Source: Peromyscus leucopus
Taxonomy: Eukaryota > Chordata > Mammalia > Rodentia > Cricetidae
DNA length: 64,000 nt
NCBI RefSeq assembly: GCF_004664715.2
Contig: NC_051065.1
Location: 145,843,987-145,907,986 of the forward strand
Direction: 5' to 3'
Shown in pieces: positions 13,081-24,557 of the stretch. Both the position numbers and the translations under genes were made by a program. The notes below the pieces were generated by a model. That model had not been told where the DNA came from. It did no database searches and saw nothing but the letters and a program-made list of their open reading frames with translations. Position 1 is the stretch's first letter; each line of letters begins with the position of its first letter.

Positions 13081-14539
13081 GAATGCGGTTGACCTCTGAC
13101 CTCCACATGTGTGCTATAGTGTACATTAAAGAACACACATACATGTAGACAGAACTATAGTGTACATTAAAGAACACATACACGCATATACAGAGTTTAA
13201 AAAAAAAAGAAAAAAAAGAAGAAATTCTGGTCAAGGTTCTTTGTGGACTGTACACAGTGTAGATTTGTCTCGTTTTCCTTATGGCCCATCTTACAATACT
13301 AATTTTTTTTTTAAATCCATATGAGTGACAGAACAAAGCCAGGCCCCGTGAAACAATGGGAGAAACTCCTTTTTTCCTTCACTGTCACATGGATGGAACC
13401 GGCTGGGGCCAGATGGCAAAGGAGCTTTTCGAAGCAAAACCAGACTGTTTCCATTTGGCTTTTGTTGGAAACAAAAAAGGTAATAAGGCCAACTGCAGGC
13501 AGGCAGGCAGGGCCTCTGGCTGGGAATGCTGCCTCCGGACTGTCTTCGCTCTCCTCTCCAGCTGGTGGCCGGGCACGCCTCGGGCCCCGTTCTCAGGGCC
13601 CTGTCTGAGCATCCGCGTCAACCTGCCTGGGTCATGTGCGGACGGACACCAGAGTGGTGGCCTGGGCCATTCCGTAGCTGATGTGGCTGCCCAATGTCGG
13701 TTAGTTGACCTGGAAGGAAACTTTTATTAGTTATTTTTCTCGTGATAAAATGCCGACCGACCCACTCGAGAGGAAGGGTGGATTTTGGCTCCAGTTGAAG
13801 GACACAGCCCATCGAGGAAGAGAAGTCCTGGGGCCGAGCTTGGGCAGTCAATCTCTTTGCCTCACAGGTGCATATATACTGCCATTCCTTGCTCGCTGTC
13901 TCCAGGGTCTCCATTCCAGGAACTCCTATCCTACCCTTACCCAGGAGCTCTTTGCCCCCACCCCACCTCTGCAGATGCCACAATCCGAGGATGCCTTAAA
14001 TACAGTGGTATTGCATGTACATGTAACCCACACATGTCCTAATTCTATATAAATGCTGTATCAGGAGCTATACAGTAGTGCTGAGGGAATAATGTCCAAC
14101 AAAAAGCCTCTACATACACGTTCAGCACAGCAACACGAGAGGCCTAACTACCCACTGCACCCGAACCTGCAGAGGCAGCTCCTTCTCAGACAGTGTGGAG
14201 TCCCTTGGTATGTGATTGATAGGATGCTTTTTTAAAGGCCAGAGCTGCCTGGTTCTTTGCAGCTGGTCTCTTCTTATTTCGTTTCTAGTGGCTGGGGGGA
14301 AGAGCAAGGAAGGGGGCTATGGAAGTACCCCAACTTCTGCCACCAAAAGCAAGCACCTCTGGGAAGTATTCAGCTCCTTAAACAATACTGCCTGAGTAGC
14401 CAACTGTGAGCTATTCAGGTTTCCCAGCCCCACCACCCTAGCCGACCTAGCCCGTGGCTGTCTTTCCATTACGCAGACCAAGGCAGCTAATGACTTCCAA
14501 AGCATCCCCTGCAGCCACTTAGCACCAGGGATCAACAAA

Positions 14540-14660
14540 CACCGTAGGAGGTACGTGCCTGGAACCCCAGCACTTGGAAGGCAGGAATAGGTTCAAGGCC
14601 AGCCTGGTCTACACAGCAAGTTTCTCGAAAACCTGGCTGCAACTTGTCTCACAACCCAAC
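14540..14660 (+). mobile_element. B1 SINE, diverged
   Basis: aaccccagcacttggaaggc and ttcaaggccagcctggtcta. Confidence 0.75.
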
Positions 14661-14765
14661 AAAAGCTGGGGGTGGTCGCGCACACCCTTGATCGCAGCCA
14701 CCACCGAGGCAGAGGTCAGCCAGAGCGACATAGTGAGACCTTGTCTCAAAAAATAACGCAAACAA

Positions 14766-14877
14766 GCCAGGCGGTGGTGGCGCGCGCCTTCAATCCCAGC
14801 ACTCGGGAGGCAGAGGCAGGCGGATCTCGGTGAGTCCCAGGACAGCCAGGGCTACACAGAGAAACCCTGTCTCAGGG
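14766..14877 (+). mobile_element. B1 SINE, internal deletion
   Basis: ccaggcggtggtggcgcgcg, ccagcactcgggaggcagag, then cagggctacacagagaaacc; the middle 'gttcgaggccagcc' part is missing. Confidence 0.9.
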
Positions 14878-15074
14878 AAAGCAACTAAGCAGACAAAAAG
14901 TTGGCAGCTAGCTCACAGCCCTCATCAAGTGTCCACCTACTGCTCCATCGTCCCTCAGCCTGCCTGTCATCTGCTTTCTTGACCTCCCTCCTCCCTGGTG
15001 ACTTTTTCAACAAAGTACCCGGGGCTTGGTGACTTTTTCCAAGTCTCTGCAGCCGTCTGCATTTACTTCTTCAC

Positions 15075-15208
15075 TGTGGTGTGGACATCCCCAGCGGTGC
15101 CACACACGGCTTGTGTGGCATTGTGGTGTGGACATCCCCAGCGGTGCCACACTCGACTTGTGTGGCACTGTGGTGCGGACAGCCCAGCGGTGCCACACTC
15201 AGCTTGGG
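15075..15208. repeat. 47-bp minisatellite, ~3 units
   Basis: Units begin tgtggtgtggacatccccag at 15075 and 15122 and a variant begins at 15169 (tgtggtgcggacagcccag), an exact 47-base period. Each unit contains cagcggtgccacac and cttgtgtggca. It lies in CD9 intron 1. Confidence 0.92.
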
Positions 15209-17074
15209 GTGGAGCCCACAGGTAGAATCGACTTCTACCCTCAGCCACGGCCCCAGATGAGACCTGAGATGTCTCCTTCCTGCCAAGTGTCTGTTTGCTG
15301 ACCCATATTTCTTTTTCCCACCCCTTTTCACCATAGAAGAAAGTTTCGTGGCCTGAGGTAGATAGGTATGTCAAATATGTGTGTGTGGATCATTTCTGAT
15401 ACTAAACCAGAGTCTAGCTCAGGGCCCCGCCCAGCCCATCCACCCCCGCCCCGATCCGGGTGCTCCCTGTGGTCGGGAGCACTCTGCTGGAGATGAGCTA
15501 GCCTCTGACCAGGCATGACTCTCCCTTCTCCAGCATGAAATCGTGCTCTGTTTGGACTCTGCCTAAAGAGACTCCCTTGCTGAGGAGAGAACCTGACCTG
15601 TGTCTTTGAACACATAGTTCTCAGGTTCATGCTAACCCTGTAATTCCTGCACCATGAACTTTTCCAGTGTGCAGCCAGGGACTCTCCAGGACCTTCTTAC
15701 TGGTGTTCAGCAAAGTCTTCTCTAAGAGGAAGACTGAGCAGTGTGGGAAGATACCGGCTGGCCATCCACAGAACAGAGGGTGCTGGGTCATGCCACCTTG
15801 TGCTGAGAAGGCCTAGCTGCTTTCCTAAAGCCCGGTGAATACCTCCTCTTTTAGGAGCACGGGCTCTAATGTGAGCCCCTTTATTCTCTGGCCAAACTGG
15901 GGAGGCACAGGCAGGCCACAACCGCCTTCCTGTTTACAGGGAGAAGGCTGAAGCAGCAGGACTCGAAGCCAGGAAAGAGCCCATACTGTGGGAACTCAGT
16001 ACATGATGGGCTTGAATCACCCTACACTTGTGTGGGTACAGGCGAGGTGGTTTCTATAGGCTGATGCCCTGGGTGGTCCTACCCACTGTCACCACGTATC
16101 CTGGGCACTCGATGCGCAGAATCCGATTTATTGCATGGGTAAATTCAGGGGGAAAGGATGGGAAGGGGGTGATGTCCACACCGCAGATTCTCACAGCTCC
16201 TACCTAGGGCAGACAATCAAGATCCCAAAAAAGCAAGGTGGTGGTATTGGTATAAATAAGTACCTCTGTTAGGATGGGCAGATGAGCAAACTCAGGTCTG
16301 TCTCCCTCATCCAGCCGGCCACTACACTGGAGGACTGTGAGTCTCTCCCGCAGCAGGCCCTGGTACCAGGGATGAGAGGTCAGCTGGTGCTGGGGAGTGA
16401 GGGGTGAAGAGACTTGGCAAAGGCCTCCCCAACAGCATCTGCTTCCACAATGCCAGGAACAGGGGTGGACGGGCTGGGGAATAAAGGGCTGATGTGGGTA
16501 AGCGAGGAGTAGTCCTGATAGGTCATGTGCTGAGCACTTCGCAGCTGCCCCCGACCCCCATGCATGTGTTTAGCATTGCTCAAGGTAAAAGTCACAAATC
16601 TGTGCTTGGCGTGGTAGTATACACCTGCTCTTCCATGAGGCTGAGGCAGGGCGATCACTTGAGCCCAGAAGTTCAAGACTTGCCTGGACAACGCAGCATG
16701 ACAATTAAAAATATCATTAAACATCCTATTAAGCACTCCAGATACTCACTCACCCTGCTTAGCACTTCCTCCCCCTACCTGGAGCTCATCACTCAGTTTA
16801 CATTCATTGCTTCTTTTTTTTTTTTTTCCTTTATCACTTCTATGACATAGATTTTTATATGTGTGCAGCTTAAACAGCATACCGGTATTTAACTATATAG
16901 AATCCTAGTTTATGAGTTCAGTGGCTCCTGCTTTTGTTAAACATTGTAAGATATGCTGTAGCTTGTAGCCATTATGATGTATCTTCACTGCTGTATGGTA
17001 TTCTGTACCCGCCTACTGTATTACTTCTGGTAGGGTATTGTTTCGTTTTGTTTTGTTTTTCTTTTGGGGGGGTG

Positions 17075-17225
17075 GGGTGCAGAGGGTTTGAAATAGGGTT
17101 TCTCTCTGTGTGTAACCCTTGTCCTGGAACTCACTCTGTAGACCAGGCTGGCCTCTAACTCAGAGATCCGCCTGCCTCTGCCTCTCTGAGTGCTGGGATT
17201 AATAAATGTGTGGCACCATCACCCT
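17075..17225 (-). mobile_element. B1 SINE
   Basis: tagggtttctctctgtgtgt, gtagaccaggctggcctcta, gagtgctgggattaataaat; 210 bp before CD9 exon 2. Confidence 0.88.
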
Positions 17226-17436
17226 TGGTAGGGAATTGTTAATCCAAGTTTACTGATCATTTTGGCACAGGGGTTGATCACACACTTCCCATCGCCTTCT
17301 GCTACTGCCAGATGCTCTTGGAGGGCAGAAGGAAAGGATGGTGCCAGAGTCCTTTGCGAGTCTCTTCAGCGTGTGTTGGCTGTGTTACCCCAGGCAGTCA
17401 GGACTAATGCCCGTCAATGCATTGTGTGTCTTGCAG

Positions 17437-17539
17437 CTTGCCGGAATTGCGGTGCTCGCCATTGGACTATGGCTCCGATTCGACTCTCAGACCAAGAGCA
17501 TCTTTGAGCAAGAGTCTAATCATTCCAGTTTCTACACAG
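17437..17539 (+). CDS. Cd9: CD9 exon 2
   Basis: 103 bp, preceded by ttgcag and followed by gtgagc. It begins in phase 0 with [12 protein letters not shown] (end of TM1), continues through the small extracellular loop ([10 protein letters not shown]) with the sequon N-H-S, and ends one base into a glycine codon. Mouse has two adjacent asparagines here as I recall; this sequence has Ser-Asn, so one sequon remains. Confidence 0.97.
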
Positions 17540-18799
17540 GTGAGCACGGGGAGTTGGCACTTCAGCTCTGGAGACTCCGAGCTGGCCTGGGGACTTGGGC
17601 CTGGGAGAGGCTGGCTGAGTGAGCCAGCCCCGTCCCTTTCAAGTGAGGTGGCTTTGTGAGGGTGTATAGCTGTGTCCGTGCGTCTGCGTCTGACTGATGT
17701 GGTTTCCCTCCTGGCCAGCTGGGTCTGTCATCTTGACCATTCTCTGTGAAGTTGAGTCTGGCAAGGCTGCTACCACTCCTGGGGGTTCAGGAGCCTCGGT
17801 TCACACGCAGTGTGTCTCCAAACTAAGTCGTGATCTTAAGTCAGAAACCTTTGTCCTACGTGGCTCTGCAGAGCCCAGGAGAGAAGGGACTCCCCTCCCC
17901 GCCTCAGACTAGCTTCCTGGGTCTACAGTCAAGATGAAGATTGATGGGAGTAGAGGGGGGCCTGTGGTGGAGGAGCTTGCATGAGACCCTGAGGAGGAGG
18001 TCAAAAGAGAAGCTAAGAGTCAAGTGATAGAAAGAAAATAAAGAGGTGAGGGATGGAGACAGAGAGAATATGGAAGGCAGAGAAAAGAAAAAGGAGGTTT
18101 ATAGGAGAGACTCAAGAGGCCACCCCGCCCTTTGTGAAGACTGTTTTTGCCTCAGGGGAGGCTTTCCACTTCCAATATGGCTGGGATCACCCGAGCTTGA
18201 GGCAGCTTGGTCCCTTTGTCTCCATGGGTTTCTTGGTCCTTCCTGCCTCCGTTCAGCCCCTTCCTCTGCCTCTGTAAGAGGAGATGGCCCTGAGCATCCT
18301 CATCCCATACAGTGGCCGGCTTGAGTAAACTCGGCCCTCGGCTCCCCTCCGCCTGGTCTGGAAGTAGGAAGCCCCCTATTTTTAGAGTGACCCTGTCAGT
18401 CATCGGACCCGGCGTGAGTTGTCACTTCCTTTCCACCCACCAAAGTTATTTTTACAAAAGACAAGAAAGCCATCTGACATGGTTATCATCTCCCAGGCTG
18501 CAGGGACCAGGGCCTGAGGCTCCAGGCAGCCTCTCCCCCCCCATCCCTTCCCCCCAGCCCCCGCCCTCCTCCAGGGCTCCAGGCAGCCTCCCCTTACCCT
18601 CCTCCCTGGGGCCAGACATGGCCAGGTAGGGGAACAGGGAGGTCTCTAAGTCGCAAAGCACCCGGACTCTCTGTCCAGATCTCCTAGTTGTCCTGCCTTT
18701 TATTGTTGTTCATTGGCAGTGGGGTGGGGAAGGGCTGGATATGTTACCCTATTGTTAAAAAGAGAGTGGGAGAAGGAACGCCTGTGGTTTATGGTCTGG

Positions 18800-18860
<61 letters not shown>

Positions 18861-21800
18861 AACTACAAGCAGAGTTTTTAGGGAGCAGGTTTCCATAGTG
18901 CCCGGACTTGTTTTAGCAACAGAGCTCTGAGTCCGCAGCAGGAATGCCACAGCCAGAGCAGGAGGGGGTGGGGTGTGGAGGGCCACACTACACAGAGGAG
19001 CGGGGAGCAGGATGCCGAGGGACCCTTCCTACTCCATGCCCTAGCACACAAGGGAGCTGTGAGATCGCTCCCTGGGGATGGCAGGTTCCCGGGCAGGAAT
19101 GGGTACCTTTTCAGGCCCATCTCCTGGGCAAGGGCCCCACAGTCCCCGTGCGTCTTCTGAGAGTCCTTTTGACTGTTCCTGGTCACCTGCTCATTCTTCC
19201 ACCACCCAGGACTCAGGCTAATTCTGTGTATTTTTAGATGTGGGAAGCGAAGTTCTCGCTGGTGGCTGAGGGTATGCCTCCCATCTCACAACCTAGAGAG
19301 CCCAGGCACTTGGGCAAGTTCTCATCCTTAGGTCCTAAACCCCAGCTCCTCCTGGGGTTCCCTGTGCTAGGTTGTGCAGGCGAGCTCCCCTCGTAAGAAG
19401 TGACTGTCGCACCCCCTTGTCGGGGACAGGGTAAGGCTTTCTGAGCCTTTTGAGTTCACACAAGTGGAGGCGAAGAGAAAAGCCTCTGCACCCGTGGCCC
19501 TGGTTGCTGGAGACAGCGGTGGTGGCGCACGCCTTTAATCCCAGCACTCGGGAGGCAGAGGCGGGTGGATCTCTGTGAGTTCGAGGCCAGCCTGGTCTAC
19601 AGAGTGAGTTCCAGGAAAGGTGCAAAGCTACACAGAGAAACCCTGTCTCGAAAAGAAGGAAGAGAGAGAGAAGAGAGAGAGAAGAGAGAGAAGAGAGAGA
19701 GAGAGAGAGAGAAAGAAAGAAAGAGAGAGAGAGAGAAAGGAAATCATGCAAGGAGGCAAGAGTGGTGACCACGTGAGTGGAGGCATGGGGCGCAGCTCTG
19801 GGAACCTCCTAGCATTCTAACCCTGCAGGTTATGATGGAGTCAAAGCGGTCTTCAGTGATCCTCCCCAAAGAGACCGGAAGATGATTGAAAACACAGTCC
19901 TAACCGGGCAGTGGTGGCGCACGCCTTCAATCCCAGCACTCAGGAGGCAGAGGCGGGTGGGTCTGAGTTTGAGGCCAACCTGGTTCACAGAGTGAGTTTC
20001 AGGACAGCCAGGGCTACACCGAGAAACCCTGTCGAAAAACAAAACAAATAAACCAACAAAGCACGTCCCAGAAGACAGCAGTCCCCTGCTGGGGCCTGGC
20101 GTCCACTGCCCCTCAGCTCTGTCAGTATGCAGCCCCTTTGCACTGGACCCTGTTCTTAGGGTGATTTTTGATTTGGGGGTAGGGGCTTTCTGGAGATTGA
20201 ACCCGGGGCTTGCAGCATGCAGACTCTACCGTTGAACTGTGGCCCTAGCCCTCTTTTCCCTTAAAACTTTGAGGCAGGGTCTCACAAAGTTGTTCACACT
20301 GCCCTTGAACCTACTTAGAGTGGCCTTAATATCTAATCTCCTGCCTTAGCCTCTGGAGTAGCTGGTATTAAAGGCCTGTGCCACCAACCCTTCTAAAAGT
20401 TAAGCTTTGAACACTTTATTCTGCTTCTGGGACAATGGGCTGTTGTCAAAGCCACTAAAACATCAGGGAACCAAGTGGTGTGTAGGTCTGGGCCCTGACT
20501 GCACGACCATTACATTTTGGGAAACTGAAATTGTTGTCCCCAGGCAAAGGGCCAAGGAGGCTTTGTCCTCTGTGTCCCCTTTCTCATTGGACTGTGAGAT
20601 GAGCCTTTTGTGTGGACCACAGTTCTCCCAGCACATGAAGTAGGGATGCCAGCTACACCCAGGCTCACATCATGTGGTGGCCAACCTTCCTCACACGTGG
20701 GCACCCTCAGGCCAGCCTAACTATGCAACTGATTTTTCAGGAAACCTTCTCAGGTTTCCTGGGGGAGGGGGGGGGGGGGGGGGGACCACAGCTTGCACAG
20801 TCAAAAAAGTGTGTGTAATGAAGCAGAGACGCAGGACTTTTTAGAACGGCTGATAGCTTCCCATGAGCCTTCTCTCCAGTTCAGGCCCTGGTAGATTCAT
20901 CCTGTCAGCAGGACCCTGTCCCAGGCTGACAAACATGTCAAACATGTCACAGAACTGCATTCTTTCTGGTCCCACACCCACAGCTCTTCTTAATATGGTG
21001 TCTTTCTAGAACCATGGTCGGAGGCCATGAGTGTCCACCCCTCCTTGGGACATTGTGGATGTAAATGTCCTCGGTATGCTGGCCTCCCTGCTCTGGTCCA
21101 TGATTGCCCACTGCCTCATTTTCCCCCACCTGAAGCCAGCATGGCGTGCATACCCACACCTCTCTGAGTTAGCGTGCTCGGGCCGCACAGAATGGGGATG
21201 AGCTGTTCTGGGTGGAGAGGAACCGGCCATGGGAGGGAAGAAAGCAGTGAGCTGGGGGTGGGAGAGCGGACTGGGGCCAGTTATTTGGGGATAATGACTT
21301 TAAGCAAGTGTGGATAAGCCTGGAAGACTGGCTTTTCTTCCACACAAGTGGGCAAAGGGAAATGCTTATGAGGCGGATTTGAGGCCTTCAGGGGAGGCTG
21401 CTGTGTCCTCCCTAGCCTGAGCCAGAGCCCACTACACAGGTAAGACACAACACCCCAATTCCTGTGCAAAGGACACAAGGGGGGGGCAGGGAAGTACAAT
21501 AAACAGCCCTTAAGCAACTGAGCGCGGAGATCCTGGAGAAGGCCCTCTGACAAACAAATTTTTCCATGAGTCAGACAGAAAGCTAACATTCACTTGTTTT
21601 ACAAAAGGGAACACTTTGTCATTTATCACTGCCAGCCCTTACTAACAAGTGTGGGGTGTGGGGCTGTGAGCAGCTTTCCCGAAAGGAAGCAGTGGACAGT
21701 TCTTTTTTTTTTTAATAAAATAAAATAAGCCAAGTGCTGGGGTGGAGCGCAGAGGTGAGCGCTGGCCCGGCCTTCAGGAAGCCCTGAAGGGTTGCGCTCT

Positions 21801-23988
21801 AGCCCTGCAGAACCACAGTGAGGAGTGGATACAAGCCAAGGCTCACACTGGGTCCATGACTCACTAGGGTTGGGAGACCTCGTTCCAGATGGGCCACTCT
21901 CTAGCTTAAAGGCTGCTTCAAGGGTTGCCGTCTTTTCTCCCGACTAGAGAAGGCCAGCAGACGCTCCAGAGCTGCAGCTGTCGGAGCAAGATTCAAAGCC
22001 AACAGACCCTTTCGTTTAAAATCTTTCTGGGCTGGATCTGTCATGTGAACCGAGAGGCCCGTTCGGGGAGCACTCTCTCTCTCTCTCTACATGAGAAATG
22101 CTCTCTCCTCTTCGAGTCACTTACTGCTACCACAACTGCCCTGGCTTTTCCAGGGCGTCCAAGCTCCCGTACTGGGGTGTGGACTCAGAAAGGTGCATCT
22201 GTCTCTTTGCACTTGATTCTATTTCGTGTGCTCACAAATCCTTTTGATCTCTTAATGCCACCCCCCATTTATTCAGCCCTTGCTCTGCAGCTCAAAGGAG
22301 TGACCTCATCCTTCATTGTCTTGCCCTGATGTGACAGTCAGAAATCAGGACTGGACTACTGCCTCACTCACTCAGTGGCATCCCTTTGGCAGCTGGCACC
22401 CCTCCCCAGGGGCCGCGCACAGGACTGCACTGCCTCCCAAGTTCAGGCCCCACTGCGTTTGACTGGCTAGGAAGATGACTTGAGGACAAGCTGCATCTGT
22501 CCCCTTGCTCGGTCTAGGCCAGGCATGCACAGAAACAATACCCATATTCATCCCCCATGGGGTTTGCCAGCAACCCCACGTGACTTCACGTCACGGCAGA
22601 TGGGAGGGGGCGAGAGAGGCACAAATGGCCACTGTGTGTGTGCTCTGCTCTGTGCTGCCTATGAGCATCAGCTGCAGGCCAGTCCCACAGTCTCCTGCTT
22701 GCAAAGTCCAGCCCTACGCCGGGTGCTGCAGATGGGGGCCAGTGAAGTCACTGTGGCACCTGCCCAAAGTTCTTGTCATGGAGCGTGCTCTGTGTTGTGA
22801 GAAAGCATCCTATCTCTCCCTCTCGTTTCAGCCCCTATTTGAAGAAGTCTCTCGGGCTCCAGTGGGGGCATAGGGAGAGAGGATCAAGGACGTAAAAGTC
22901 ACCACATGTTTTTGCAGTGGTTACCAAGTCCTTACATCATTGAGCTTAATAACCGCTGACACTTCCTGTGCGCGTATGGATTACATCCTCACAGTTCCAG
23001 GAGCCAGCACTGTTGCCATACCCCTTTTGTGGTACTAAAAGTGGAACCCAGTGCCTCACATACAGTAAACATGCCACCATCCCAAGTCCCAAACACCCCA
23101 CTTCTTTTAAATTCACGGGTGGACACGTGGAGGCCAAAAGAGAAAGCCGGTGTCTTCCTCTGTGTTCATTGCCTTCAGATAGGGTCTCACTGAGCCTGGA
23201 GCTCGCCTTTCCCCAACCCCAGCTACATAGCCCGTGCTGTCCTGGAACTCACTCTGTAGACCAAGCTGACCTGGAGTGCACAGCGATCTGTCTGCCTCTG
23301 CCTCCATGTACTGGGATTAAACGTGTGTTAGCCGGGCATGATGGTGCACACCTTTAGTCTCAGCACAGAGACAGAGGCAGGTGGATCTCTGTGAGTTCCA
23401 GGCCAATCTGGTCTACAGCGAGAGTTCCAGGACAGCCAGAGCTACATATGGAGATCATGTCTCGAAAAAACAACCCCACCCACACACACAAAAAAAAAAA
23501 AAAAAGAATAATATTGTGCCAGCACACCTGACTGGTCCTGTACACCTTTAAACCCAATACTCAGGAGGCAGAAGCAAGTGGATCTCTATGAGTTCAAGGC
23601 CAACCTGTTCTACATAGAGTCCCAGGCTAGCCAGAACTACATGAAGAGACTCTGTCTCAAAATAATATAAATATATATATATGTAATTTTATAGAATAAA
23701 TATAAAATAATTTTTTCTGAATAAATTTCTCTGGGATTCAAAACCAAGCATTCTGGGCTTTAGAGCTGAGACTCTTGACATGTCACAGTAGCCCTCCCAA
23801 GGTTGGCTAGAACATGGGTAGCAAGATGGGAGGTATTGGGGCTGAAGAAGTGGCCCGGTGAGTTAAGAGTGCATACTGCTCTTGCAGAGGACCCAAGTTC
23901 AATTCCCCGAACCTATGTTAGGTGACTTAACAACCTGCCTGTAACTCTAGCTCAAGGACAACTGCATGTATGAGCACAGACACCAACA

Positions 23989-24033
<45 letters not shown>

Positions 24034-24509
24034 AATTTTAAAATACATTTTTAAAATTTGTGTATATGTATATGTTCTTCTTTAATTATGGGAGGCACTA
24101 CAGCCTCTCTTGGTTTTCCCAGAGGACTTGGGACAGAGAGGGCTTCGCAGGGGCAGTCCCTGCTCAGCAGCTATATGGTTCCTTGGGAGTGTCACAGTAC
24201 GATGGATGCTATGGGCACAACTGTGTTGAGCTGGAATAAATGCAGCCAGGGCTGTGGCTACTTGTATACACCTCCACTGTGGTTCCAGATGCAGGGCTTT
24301 GCATCCTCTGCGTGTGGATGAGAGTTAAAGACTCGTTGCCCTCTCCTACCCCTTCTCCCTGTTAGCCACTCACACTGAAGACTTAGGGGTGGCGTTCGTT
24401 ACTCACTGTCCCCCAGCATGATGAGTCCGTTCACCCTTAATCTAGAATAACTTCCTTCCAACCATTTCTTCTTGGCATGTAAGACTGGTGTGTGTGCGTG
24501 TGCGTGTGC

Positions 24510-24557
<48 letters not shown>

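Larger units (their letters stand above)
1..17436 (+). other. Cd9: CD9 intron 1, 3' part
   Basis: No sequence matching CD9 exon 1 (MPVKGG to FIFW) was found and no CpG-rich promoter-like block is seen, so this is read as the 3' portion of intron 1, which is long in mouse and human. It holds SINEs, a hAT-type element, a minisatellite and large unique stretches. The assignment would change if an unrecognised gene lay here. Confidence 0.75.

Noticed and set aside
1..17436. CD9 exon 1 or promoter
   Set aside because: Searched by eye for the MPVKGG...FIFW coding sequence and for a CpG-rich block; neither was found, so exon 1 is taken to lie upstream.
18376..18385. MEF2-like site ctatttttag in CD9 intron 2
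   Set aside because: A ten-base degenerate motif is expected several times by chance in 64 kb; no clustering or conservation can be shown here.
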